The notes under the pieces: generated by a model
The model's database searches: none
What the model saw: only the letters and a program-made list of their open reading frames with translations
Told to the model about the DNA's origin: nothing
Shown: positions 52,863-61,023 of the stretch, in pieces
Numbering within the stretch: position 1 is the first letter of the stretch
How the letters are laid out: each line of letters opens with the position of its first letter
Translations under genes and position numbers: made by a program
DNA from: Sphingomonas aliaeris
GTDB lineage: Bacteria; Pseudomonadota; Alphaproteobacteria; Sphingomonadales; Sphingomonadaceae
Reading direction: 5' to 3'
Length of the DNA: 64,000 nucleotides
NCBI RefSeq assembly: GCF_016743815.1
Contig: NZ_CP061035.1
Coordinates: 374,501 to 438,500 of the forward strand

Positions 52863-53472
52863 TCAGCGGGAGGGGACGGGTTCGACAATCGGCGGCCCCG
52901 GGACGAAGGCGGGTTCGACCGTCCGGTTCTCCTGCATCTTGGCGACGTCGTCCATGACATCGTTCGTCGATTTCATCATCGCACCCATGTTGGCCACGGC
53001 AAAGCCGGCCATTGCCTTCTTGGTCACCTCCTTGTCGAACGGGCGCCGTTCGAGCCGTGCATCGATCTGTTCGCGCATCGTATCGCGACCGACCACGCCG
53101 AATTCCTTGCCTACAGGCAGGTATTTCGTCTTCATCAGTTCATCCGCCCCGCCGTTCATCGTCATGCTTGTCGTGACGCGGGTATGCGTTGCGTCCACAG
53201 CACTAAGTTCGGCGGTGAACTTCCCTGCATCGCCACCACGGGCGTGGAAGTAGTACGTCACCGACTTGCCGGGGACGACGGTGCGCGTGCTGTTGCCGCC
53301 AGGCAGGGTGCCCAGGGTGTTCTCGACATAGTCGGGCAGCGACATCGCGCCGAGCGTGTATTCGACATCCGCCACGGAGAGGGGATACGTTTCGCCGGCA
53401 CTGGATGGGTCGTGCAGGTAGATCCCCCCCGGCGGCGAGAGCCGGCGCGGCGCAAAACAAAACCCACTTCAT
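52863..53472 (-). pseudogene. Exported hypothetical protein with a G-tract frameshift
   Basis: The main frame, 52863-53375, reads 'YTLGAMSLPDYVENTLGTLP', 'RTVVPGKSVTYYFHARGGD' and ends 'FVPGPPIVEPVPSR'. Just upstream in another frame is a signal peptide, 'MKWVLFCAAPALAAGG', from ATG 53472. The two join in frame only if the G tract at 53424-53430 has six rather than seven bases; the joined protein would be 203 residues. As given, no usable start with RBS exists in the main frame (GTG 53375 is internal). A one-base error or mutation is the likely cause. The protein is envelope-directed, with no named family. Confidence 0.65.
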
Positions 53473-53623
53473 CGGCTGAACTCCTGTTCCTACGGAGGGG
53501 CGATAGCGACGATGTTTCAAAGCAGTGTTGAACGGGTTGGTTAATCCGAAGCCGGTTTTAACGGGTGAACGGCTACTCCTCGATCTACCGAGTTCGACGA
53601 GGGCAGGCGGCTTGGCCGGCCCG

Positions 53624-53743
53624 TCGAAGCGTTTCGCACTTCTGATCGTCTTCCGCACTCGCGATCTGCTGGTCAGGCAGCGCGCCCAGACGATCAATGC
53701 AATCCGTTGGCACATGGCCGAGTACCCGATAGCCGTAGCAACC
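53624..53743 (+). mobile_element. IS110-family transposase fragment
   Basis: A 40-codon stretch reads 'SKRFALLIVFRTRDLLVRQ' and 'RAQTINAIRWHMAEYPIAV', the conserved middle of IS110 transposases (pattern RTRDLLVRQRTxxINxLRxHLAE). The surrounding frame has no further IS110 sequence, so this is a relic. Confidence 0.6.
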
Positions 53744-54121
53744 GTAATTCTTCGACAATGCGATGATGTCCTCGCCGACCGCCTGCTAATCATTGGCCCG
53801 GCGCGGCCCTTACGCTGTTTCTATCGAGGTTTCCCGAGCACCCGGCAAATCCTTCTCTCAGACATCGGAGGCTCTCGTCGCACACGATCGATACAGCATC
53901 GCCGCCGTGCGGGGCGCAAAGTTTTCCCCGCGGTGCCGCCTGCAAAACCAGTTTTACCAAGGTCACGTCCGAGGTCGCCCAGCGTAGCCGCGTGTTTATT
54001 CATCTCCCGATACTTCACCCGCCGCACCCGGCTGGCCTTCAGTCGTCTGCTTCTTGCGGTAGCGGTAAATAGGTCTGCCCGCTGATTGCGATCGTCGATA
54101 AGGATCGGCGGTTGATAATCC

Positions 54122-54295
54122 CTACACCAGCACGATCTCAACCTCACACAGCTTGCCAATAATTTTCCCGGCTTGTGCTTCGTAACGCCATCTGATGCTG
54201 CCTGAGTGGTGCAGATTATCAAAGTCTCCGGGCCACTTGACGGGGGGCAGATCAGCATGGAAATGTGCGATGCGATGCTGTAGCTCTCGGATGAA
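54122..54295 (-). pseudogene. 5'-truncated gene remnant
   Basis: After a stop, the minus-strand frame reads 'FIRELQHRIAHFHADLPPVK', 'WPGDFDNLHHSGSIRWRYEA' and 'QAGKIIGKLCEVEIVLV'; 57 codons with no ATG. The text looks like real protein but the first part is missing. Its first 20 bases (54276-54295) occur again at 60878-60897. Confidence 0.3.
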
Positions 54296-54360
54296 CTATA
54301 GGAACGGCAACTTTCTGGCTCTCCGGGCATATCTATCATCGACTTGGACAAGCAACGGGA

Positions 54361-54774
54361 TCATTTTAACTTCAGCGTCCGAACTATCGCGTCTTGCTCG
54401 GCAAAGCTTTTGCGGATCGTCGTCATCATCGAGATTGCCGAAAGGCGATATTCGGGCCAGCTGGCTTTCGCCCCGGCGCTGGTCCATTTCCGGCGAAACG
54501 CGTCGTACTGCGCCCCAAGCATTACGCAGTCGGCCTTCAGTTCCGCCGCTATCACCTTATCGCCTTGTCCCCTCGCGATGATCGGATCGAAAATTTTGTC
54601 GTGCTTGAACCTCTGAAATGCCTGCATCGCATCCGTGAGTTTTTGCCGGTGCACCTCCAGCTCTGGCCAAGCGTGCGGGAGAGACCGGTTCAGGTCTGGA
54701 CGCGCGATGTCAAGAATAGAAAGGATCGCCCGCCGCCGATCATGATATTCACGAAGAACGTTTTCTGGTTCCAT
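54361..54774 (-). CDS. Helical hypothetical protein in operon with a response regulator
   Basis: 137 residues, mostly helical and charged: 'LREYHDRRRAILSILDIARP', 'EVHRQKLTDAMQAFQRFKHD', 'AAELKADCVMLGAQYDAFRR', 'LSAISMMTTIRKSFAEQDAI'. No membrane or export signal. It begins nine bases after the receiver gene's stop on the same strand and is presumably its partner or target. I do not recognise a family. Confidence 0.55.
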   Translation of the reverse strand: MEPENVLREYHDRRRAILSILDIARPDLNRSLPHAWPELEVHRQKLTDAMQAFQRFKHDKIFDPIIARGQGDKVIAAELKADCVMLGAQYDAFRRKWTSAGAKASWPEYRLSAISMMTTIRKSFAEQDAIVRTLKLK

Positions 54775-54783
54775 CGGTGACGT

Positions 54784-55137
54784 TTATCCAGCAACCGCGT
54801 AGCGCTTGAACGCATCTATCAGCATTTGCGGTTGAATCGGTTTATTGAGGATGACCCCCGGTGGCGCGCACGGCACGCAATCTCCCGGGTTTGCGGTGAT
54901 GAAGATCACCGGAATGGCGCCCAAGGCTTCCAGAATATTTTCGACAGCGCGAGGTCCGGTTCCAACCCGCAGATTGACGTCAGACAGTATTATCTCCGGC
55001 CTGCGGTCGATCGCCGCCGCTATCGCGTCGTCTTCACAATCGACCGTAGTTGCAGACGTCGCGCCAGCGTCGCGAGCTAGACATTCGATATATTCGGCAA
55101 TCAGCCATTCGTCTTCGATGATCAGCACATGGCACAT
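54784..55137 (-). CDS. Single-domain response regulator
   Basis: 117 residues from ATG 55137; the longer frame to 55212 is an upstream shadow. Receiver only: 'CHVLIIEDEWLIAEYIECLA' (acidic pair Glu8-Asp9), 'IILSDVNLRVGTGPRAVENI' (phospho-Asp), 'PVIFITANPGD' (Thr), 'VILNKPIQPQMLIDAF' (Lys). All essential residues are present, so it can be phosphorylated. It resembles the CheY-like proteins that pair with HWE kinases; the kinase at 43279 is a possible partner. It is followed by a helical gene (54361). Confidence 0.85.
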   Translation of the reverse strand: MCHVLIIEDEWLIAEYIECLARDAGATSATTVDCEDDAIAAAIDRRPEIILSDVNLRVGTGPRAVENILEALGAIPVIFITANPGDCVPCAPPGVILNKPIQPQMLIDAFKRYAVAG

Positions 55138-55562
55138 AAGGCTATCCAACGGGTGAGTTCTCTTAACCCATGTGAATGAGATGGGATAAAAGAACAGAAA
55201 ATTCAATGGCATAGTTATTTGGGGTGGCGTTGCATCCGGGGTGACATGAGCGATCGGCGGCCGCCACCGGCAACTCTCATTCGATGACGAGTGTCTCGTG
55301 ATGAGCGTGGAAATCGTTGACCGACCGCCACTTTCTCTCGCACGTCCATATTCGCATGTTGGCGAGTTCGGCTGGTGCGACGATGATCTTTGAGCCGCCT
55401 TTTCGTTCGTGCGGCCTCCTTACTTTGAGGAAGCAGGCTTCGTGCGAACAAACGTTTCCTGGAACGCAAATGCTCAGGTAGGAACGTGCATCGCTGCGAT
55501 TCGCTAATAGCATAGCCGCGACTGAGAGACGCTGGAGCGCTCCCGCTTAACGGGAGAATGCC

Positions 55563-55906
55563 GTGTCGCCGTTTGATCGTATATCGAAGCTCATCTCTGA
55601 TGAGAAACATGTCCGGGAGCAGGCGGCGGCCAGTGACAGCATTAGCGCTCGGATCGCACTCTTCGCACCTGCTGACGGCTATGCGGCCGAAATCAAGGCT
55701 TACTGGACCACATACTGATTAGCTCGCGCAGTCTGGCTCTGGATCACATCGACAGAGTTATTGCGAGCATCGGTGGGTCGATAAGCCTCTCCGATACGGC
55801 CCCTCAACCCCTCATAGGTGCGTTGCTTGCGACCTGTTTGGATGCTGCGAACAAGGTGCGCGAAGGCATCCTAACGCGCGTCGAGACAGACGACGAAGGA
55901 CGATGA
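55563..55906 (+). pseudogene. Small helical protein in two frames (one-base deletion)
   Basis: GTG 55563 (GGGAG nine bases before) starts 'MSPFDRISKLISDEKHVREQ', 'AAASDSISARIALFAPADGY', 'AAEIKA', then stops at 55718. The +1/-2 frame continues 'LLDHILISSRSLALDHIDRV', 'IASIGGSISLSDTAPQPLIG', 'ALLATCLDAANKVREGILTR' to 55906. One additional T at 55700-55701 (AAGGCTT to AAGGCTTT) would fuse them into a 115-residue protein. Its stop overlaps the next start (ATGA). Function unknown; the fusion is inferred from continuity. Confidence 0.45.
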
Positions 55907-56112
55907 TCAAGGTTGATCTTAGGGTGCCGGCTGCGTCAACAGAACAACCAGGCGATCATCTCGATTATCTGGAAAGGCGTCACCGCCAATCGCTGGTTCT
56001 GGCGCACGCCTCGCGGGATGATGCGGTGAAGTCGATTCATCATGAGATGGCGCTGAACTTTGCCGACGAGATTGCGGCGTATCGAGCCTTGCGGATAGCA
56101 CCATCCGACTGA
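55903..56112 (+). CDS. Small hypothetical protein
   Basis: 69 residues: 'MIKVDLRVPAASTEQPGDHL', 'DYLERRHRQSLVLAHASRDD', 'AVKSIHHEMALNFADEIAAY'. ATG overlaps the upstream stop by four bases, so it is coupled to the split gene. Helical, basic to neutral, with no export signal. No family recognised. A Crp/Fnr gene follows at 56264. Confidence 0.55.
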   Translation: MIKVDLRVPAASTEQPGDHLDYLERRHRQSLVLAHASRDDAVKSIHHEMALNFADEIAAYRALRIAPSD

Positions 56113-56263
56113 AAACTACCGGTGACGGGCTAGATAAGCAGTCACCCCGAGCGAACGCTTCGATAGTTATCGGCAGCTCATCCGAACGCATCTAGTCACG
56201 TCGTCACGGTAGCGAAACCAAATTGGCGTTTGCGAGTTTCCCGACAGCGAAAGGGATTGAAGG

Positions 56264-56992
56264 ATGGTCGACTCTTCAGCGGCTAACGCAGCGTTGCGTC
56301 ATAAGATGAACCGCTTGGCCAAACTGGGCGATGACGATAACTACGCCCTGGCCTGTCTTCAATTTCTGCCAGAAACGATCCGCGCTAATCGCTATCTGGT
56401 TCGCGAAGGCGATCGGGTAGATCGCTGCTGTATCGTGGTGGAAGGATATGCATGCCGGGACAAGCTGGTCCGCAAAGGTGAGCGGCAGATTGTATCCTTT
56501 CACATGCGGGGTGACCTGCTCGACCTTCAGCACTCCCTGCTTCCGATTGCGGACCATAATCTGACAGCGATCACGGATGTGACAGTCGGCTGGATTGCAG
56601 GGGAAACGTTGCTCGAACTGGCACAAAAGCATCCCCGCATCGCTCAAGCGTTCATGAAAGACTCGCTTATTGATGCCTCGATTTCTCGAGAGTGGGTTCT
56701 AAATGTTGGACGGCGTGACGCAAAGACACGTGTGGCACACATGATCTGCGAGTTCGTAACCCGGCGGCAAAACCTGGGGATAGCATCCGAGGCCCCGGTG
56801 TCCCTTCCATTCACGCAGCAGCAAATTGGTGATGCGACCGGTCTGACGGCGGTGCATGTAAACCGGATGCTGCGAGCGTTAAGAGAAGAGGGGGCTTTCG
56901 ACCACGGCGATAGGTTCCTCAAAATCGCTGACTGGCAAAAGCTGCGGGCCATCGGCGAATTCAATCCAGCCTATCTCCATCAGGCGGCGTAA
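56264..56992 (+). CDS. Crp/Fnr-family transcriptional regulator
   Basis: 242 residues. N-terminal cNMP-like fold 'RANRYLVREGDRVDRCCIVV', 'GERQIVSFHMRGDLLDLQHS'; linker 'ISREWVLNVGRRDAKTRVAH'; HTH 'FTQQQIGDATGLTAVHVNRM'. The linker motif 'WVLNVGRRDA' links it with the proteins at 33163, 58369 and 60056. No Fe-S or FNR cysteines. The 'GYACRDKLVRKG' strand with Cys is shared with the 60056 protein ('GYACRHK'), so those two are closest. Confidence 0.9.
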   Translation: MVDSSAANAALRHKMNRLAKLGDDDNYALACLQFLPETIRANRYLVREGDRVDRCCIVVEGYACRDKLVRKGERQIVSFHMRGDLLDLQHSLLPIADHNLTAITDVTVGWIAGETLLELAQKHPRIAQAFMKDSLIDASISREWVLNVGRRDAKTRVAHMICEFVTRRQNLGIASEAPVSLPFTQQQIGDATGLTAVHVNRMLRALREEGAFDHGDRFLKIADWQKLRAIGEFNPAYLHQAA

Positions 56993-57092
56993 GGACATCC
57001 GGTAGCATTTTTCCGGAACGCGGAGCACTCATAATGCACCCGGAACATCAATGATGGGGACGCGGACAGGCAAGCTGCGGCGTACAGCTGAG

Positions 57093-57730
57093 TGACCTGC
57101 CCCCGTCGAGTGGACCGGGTTGATTGTTAGTGGATTATGCTCGCCGCCGCCATATCCGGGCGGAGGTGAAGCGAAGCGGAACCGGAGGCCGGATATGGCG
57201 GTGAAGCCGTTTCCGGGGCCGGCGGTCGGTAGCCGAGGCTGCTGTGTGGACGGACGGTGTTGTAATGTCGGCGCCATGCCTCGATCAGCACCCTTGCCTC
57301 GGCGAGGCTGTAAAAGATTTCGCCATTGAGCAGTTCGTCGCGAAGCGACCCGTTGAAGCTTTCATTGTAGCCATTCTCCCATGGTGATCCCGGCGCGATG
57401 TAGAGCGTCTTCACGCCGATCTGGCCGAGCCATTGCTGCACGGCGTTGGCGATAAATTCGGCGCCATTGTCCGACCGTATATTGGCCGGCGGGCCACGCG
57501 TAATGAACAGGTCTGCCAACGCCGCCAGCACGTCTTCATGTTTGAGTTGCCGTGCCACGACCAGCGCCAGGCATTCCCGGCTGGCCTCGTCGATGATGGT
57601 CAGGATGCGGAACTTGCGACCATCATGCGTGCGGCCTTCGACGAAGTCGTAAGCCCATACGTGCCCGGGGTATTCCGGGCGCAGCCGGATGCACGAGCCG
57701 TCGTGTAGCGGACAGGGCGTAAGCGTGAAC
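57093..57730 (-). mobile_element. Truncated IS3-family element
   Basis: The end TGACCTGCCCCCGT at 57093-57106 matches the outer bases of IS3-family terminal repeats. The minus-strand frame from about 57720 to 57127 encodes the C-terminal part of an OrfB: '[20 protein letters not shown]', '[20 protein letters not shown]', '[20 protein letters not shown]', '[17 protein letters not shown]'. All three DDE positions survive but the N terminus, orfA and the other end are missing. It is cut at about 57730, next to the DUF6894 gene. Confidence 0.8.
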
Positions 57731-57873
57731 AGCGCGCAATATAATTATGATTCTATTGATCGAGATGTAAGGCGCGGCCCGGCCTCTCCGTTATAGGGTC
57801 CGCATTGTCAGCAACGCGTAGGGCGCTGACGACCGAGAGTGCGCTTGCTCCCGCCCCAAACTGCGGAGCCTTC

Positions 57874-58113
57874 ATGCCCAGATTCTTTATGCACTTACAC
57901 GATGGGGTCGACCGACTGTTGGACGAAGAAGGTCTTGTGCTTTCGACGGACGAAGTGGCCCAGGCCGCGCTTGACGCCGCGCGGGATTGCATCGCTGGCG
58001 ACGTTCGAAAGGGAAGGATTGATATGCGATCACGCATTGATGTCGAAGATCATGGCGGCGCTATCGTGCACACGCTCCAGTTCGGCGATGCTGTTACCAT
58101 AATTCAAGGATAG
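57874..58113 (+). CDS. DUF6894-family small protein
   Basis: 79 residues from ATG 57874. Starts 'MPRFFMHLHDGVDRLLDEEG', the DUF6894 hallmark (Pro-Arg-x-Phe-x-His-x-His-Asp-Gly), followed by 'DEVAQAALDAARDCIAGDVR' and a strand end 'GAIVHTLQFGDAVTI'. These small beta-rich proteins are common in alphaproteobacteria without a known function. The IS3 fragment lies just before it and may have removed upstream sequence. Confidence 0.75.
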   Translation: MPRFFMHLHDGVDRLLDEEGLVLSTDEVAQAALDAARDCIAGDVRKGRIDMRSRIDVEDHGGAIVHTLQFGDAVTIIQG

Positions 58114-58368
58114 CAAGCGCGGTGCCTATGCGCCCCGGTCGGTCTATCGTCCTGGCCAAGTTATGTCAGGTTGCCCCGACACCGACGAGGGTCAGAAATG
58201 TTGATGCCGGAGCGACCTACCATTGGCTTTGTGTGTAACTTAAATCAAAAGCCAACGCTGAACCCAAGAACAAAGCGCAACAGAATTCGCCGGTCCGCAT
58301 ACGCTGACAACCGATGACGGGAGTTCAGATATATTTCCTGATAGATGCTTGGCCTCCCGATCATGGCA

Positions 58369-59130
58369 TCACTGGCCGGGACTACCGAGCCTCGTCTCCG
58401 TTTGATCCAGATGGAGATAAAGGGTGTTGAAACCAGCGGCAGACCAAAGCCGCTTTCGATCAATGACAGTGAAAAACGGCTTCTCGTAGGCAATTGCCTT
58501 ATCGGCCATCAACGATCTCAGCATCCGATTGACATGTACCGCGGTCAGACCCGTTGCATCGGCAACATGTTCTTGCGTGATCCGGAATTCGTATTGCCCG
58601 TTTCTGCTCATACCTATCTCGTCCATCCGGATGGTGAACTCGCACAGGAAATGGGCAACGCGGCTCCTCGCATCGCGGCGCCCGACATTTAACAACCATT
58701 CTTGGAGGATAGAGGCAGTGACAAGGCTATCCAACCATAAGGCGCGGCCTATTGCGGGGTGCGAAAACGCAAGCTTCTCGAGCGGAAGTCGTTCGACTTC
58801 AACCACTTCGACGGCGGTCGCCGCTTGAACGTTGTGATCTGCGCGGTTCAACAGGATATGCTGAAAGTCGAGCGTGTCTCCCGACAGCAGGAATCCAAAG
58901 ATCTGACGGGCGCCGCTTGACGTAATTTTATGCCGGTATGCCAACCCGGATTGCAGAAACCGCACCACAGTGCGCTTTGGATCGCTTTCGCGGAGCAGAT
59001 GCGAACCTCGCTTATACGTTCGCTGTTTGTAGGGCAGGGTCATTATCGCCGCCCGATCAACAGGCTCCAGGCGATGGCGAGAGGCAAGTTTACGTACTAG
59101 GGACTCAACCGGCGACGCGAAGTCAGACAT
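58369..59130 (-). CDS. Crp/Fnr-family transcriptional regulator
   Basis: 253 residues. cNMP-like 'YKRGSHLLRESDPKRTVVRF', 'ARQIFGFLLSGDTLDFQHIL'; linker 'LQEWLLNVGRRDARSRVAHF'; HTH 'ITQEHVADATGLTAVHVNRM', 'LRSLMADKAIAYEKPFFTVI'. It has the paralogue linker 'WLLNVGRRDA'. An extended N terminus 'ASPVESLVRKLASRHRLEPV' is present. No redox cysteines. It is transcribed away from the receiver-like gene at 59433; the 250-base gap probably holds both promoters. Confidence 0.9.
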   Translation of the reverse strand: MSDFASPVESLVRKLASRHRLEPVDRAAIMTLPYKQRTYKRGSHLLRESDPKRTVVRFLQSGLAYRHKITSSGARQIFGFLLSGDTLDFQHILLNRADHNVQAATAVEVVEVERLPLEKLAFSHPAIGRALWLDSLVTASILQEWLLNVGRRDARSRVAHFLCEFTIRMDEIGMSRNGQYEFRITQEHVADATGLTAVHVNRMLRSLMADKAIAYEKPFFTVIDRKRLWSAAGFNTLYLHLDQTETRLGSPGQ

Positions 59131-59432
59131 TGATAAGGCTCCTGGGGTTGGGAGCGCACGAATCTCTCAGTCGCCAGGCCCTAAGTTCCGCTGGCGATAA
59201 ACAGTGTATATCGCACCTGTAACGATTGTCTGCTGATGTCGGTCAGCATCATTTGATCACCGGTCGCGGCCAAACAATTCGTTATTCTTCCCTTATCGTT
59301 GAGCGCGATCAGACGCGAGACAGTGTCAGCATTCCGGTGAACGAACAGCGCAAGCGAAACACGATCGCCGCCTAAGCTGAATCAGTGCTTCAGGTTGTTG
59401 GCGACGCGAACGAAGCGCTCGATACCAGCGTA

Positions 59433-59813
59433 ATGGAAACCAATGACCAGCCGCTTGCGGGAACGCGTGTCGCACTGATTGAGCAACAAGGATTTTTATC
59501 GGACTATCTGGCCAGCAGCCTCGCCGAGGCAGGAGCAAGCGTAGCGCTGCTATCGGGATTGGCAGACGATGCGGATAGCAACTTTGCTAGCGTCCTATCG
59601 ACGGCCCAGGCCGTCGTTATCGATGCGCAGATTTACGAATCCGACGCGTTCGTCGGCCGGCATGCGATCGGTGCTGCGAATATCCCGCTCCTGCTGGTCG
59701 CACGAAGTGGTTACAAACCCGTCTTTGCGTCTGCGGACACCCTGATAGCGCCGTTTGCTGCCTATCAGGTTGTCGACCATATCAGGGCTGTTGTGGGACG
59801 AGGTAGGGCGTAG
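59433..59813 (+). CDS. Degenerate receiver-like protein
   Basis: 126 residues from ATG 59433 (a GTG at 59385 is possible). The order of strands follows a receiver: 'RVALIEQQGFLSDYLASSLA', 'AQAVVIDAQIYESDAFVGRH', 'IPLLLVARSGYKPVFASADT', 'LIAPFAAYQVVDHIRAVVGR'. However, the acidic pair is Glu-Gln, the Thr/Ser is at 'ARSG', and the Lys is replaced by Ala ('IAPF'). An Asp remains in 'VVIDA'. It is therefore probably a pseudo-receiver with phosphorylation-independent control. It ends three bases before the stop of the opposing small gene. Confidence 0.6.
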   Translation: METNDQPLAGTRVALIEQQGFLSDYLASSLAEAGASVALLSGLADDADSNFASVLSTAQAVVIDAQIYESDAFVGRHAIGAANIPLLLVARSGYKPVFASADTLIAPFAAYQVVDHIRAVVGRGRA

Positions 59814-59815
59814 CC

Positions 59816-60052
59816 TTAATGCATGGAGGCTGGTGACAGCCACCGTTCCAGATCGAGTAAGCTGTCGAAAGTGTCAGGATGCGGCGTCGGCACGTCGCCA
59901 AAGATCATCTCGAGATACCATCGTCCCTTAGCATCCTCGTGAAGATGACCGAGCCGAGTCACGACGGCCACAAGTCGACCGTCTCGAAAGATTAGCTGAC
60001 CTTCCTCATCCCCCGTTTCGACGTCGAGGGTTACTGGCTGCAAGGAGATCAT
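59816..60052 (-). CDS. Small hypothetical protein after the Crp/Fnr gene
   Basis: 78 residues: 'MISLQPVTLDVETGDEEGQL', 'IFRDGRLVAVVTRLGHLHED', 'AKGRWYLEMIFGDVPTPHPD', 'TFDSLLDLERWL'. Beta-rich and acidic. It starts three bases after the stop of the Crp/Fnr gene at 60056, so it is co-transcribed. No family is recognised, though the shape is common in sphingomonads. Confidence 0.55.
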   Translation of the reverse strand: MISLQPVTLDVETGDEEGQLIFRDGRLVAVVTRLGHLHEDAKGRWYLEMIFGDVPTPHPDTFDSLLDLERWLSPASMH

Positions 60053-60055
60053 CGG

Positions 60056-60787
60056 TTAGGCCGCCGCGTGTAGGTATGCTGGATTGAAGTCGGCGATCTG
60101 TTGCATGCGCGTCCAGTCGGTAATCTCAACTTCGCGATTGTTACGGACAATCACCCCATCCTTGTCGAGCGCCGCCAGCATGCGATTGACGTGCACAGGC
60201 GTCAGGCCGGTCGCGTCCGCTATCTGCTCTTGCGACATTGGAAACTCGAAGCGTTCGGGCGATCCCTGACCGGCATTTTCCCGACGGGAAGCAAACTCGC
60301 ACAGCATATGCGCGACGCGTTGCTTGGCATCTCTCCGTCCTACGTTCAGCACCCACTCTCGAAAGATCGACGCTTCGATGAGGCTATCGCGCCACAAGGC
60401 GTCCGCGATAGCAGGATGCGTTTCTGCCAGACGTTTTATGTGGGCTGCCGGTATCACAGCGATCCGCACCTCGGTGATCGACTGGACGCTATGATCGGCA
60501 CGGTCGAGCAGAAGATGCTGAAGATCGAGGATGTCGCCGGGGACGTGGAATGACACAATTTGCCGCCCACCCGACTGCGTGGTCTTGTGCCGGCACGCAT
60601 ACCCGCTGAGCAGTATGCAACAATCGGTAGCTTGCTCGCCTTCGCGCACGATCAGGTAATGCCGTGGTACCGCCTGTGACTGGAAGGGAAGCGATCGAAC
60701 TGCTGCGCGATCCGACTCATTGAGGGTTCCAAGCTGATCCAGCTTCCGGATGAACTGCGAAAAGGCGTCATTGTCGTTGCTGGGCAT
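60056..60787 (-). CDS. Crp/Fnr-family transcriptional regulator
   Basis: 243 residues. cNMP-like 'PRHYLIVREGEQATDCCILL', 'GRQIVSFHVPGDILDLQHLL'; linker 'FREWVLNVGRRDAKQRVAHM'; HTH 'MSQEQIADATGLTPVHVNRM'. It shares 'WVLNVGRRDA' with the others. The 'GYACRHKTTQSGGRQIVSF' stretch is close to the 56264 protein. A Cys-Cys pair at 'TDCCILL' is also seen there; it lies in the strand and does not form an FNR cluster. A 9-bp inverted repeat lies upstream of its start. Confidence 0.9.
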   Translation of the reverse strand: MPSNDNDAFSQFIRKLDQLGTLNESDRAAVRSLPFQSQAVPRHYLIVREGEQATDCCILLSGYACRHKTTQSGGRQIVSFHVPGDILDLQHLLLDRADHSVQSITEVRIAVIPAAHIKRLAETHPAIADALWRDSLIEASIFREWVLNVGRRDAKQRVAHMLCEFASRRENAGQGSPERFEFPMSQEQIADATGLTPVHVNRMLAALDKDGVIVRNNREVEITDWTRMQQIADFNPAYLHAAA

Positions 60788-60830
60788 GGATCCTCACCGC
60801 CAAACGCATCATGCTTGGTAGGGCTTTGGA

Positions 60831-60863
60831 GCCTAGATCCGCCTGCAAGTCTCTGATCTAGGC
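60831..60863. promoter_or_regulatory. Inverted repeat upstream of the Crp/Fnr gene at 60787
   Basis: GCCTAGATC (60831-60839) and GATCTAGGC (60855-60863) form a perfect nine-base dyad with a 15-base spacer, 44 bases before the start codon. It might be an operator for autoregulation. Confidence 0.35.
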
Positions 60864-61023
60864 TAACTCTGCACCTTTGCTGTAGCTCTCGGATGAAAAC
60901 GAACCTTTGTTGCCGCTAAGCCGCACCGGATCGCCGCTTGGCCTCGATGCGTAGCATCAATCTGGTAGCAACAATCAATAGGGCAACCACCCCGGCGTAA
61001 ACCGCAGTGACGATCGTTCGAGC

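Noticed and set aside
53821..54351. 176-residue minus-strand frame
   Set aside because: Ser/Arg-rich with no pattern; a better fragment in another frame is at 54122-54295.
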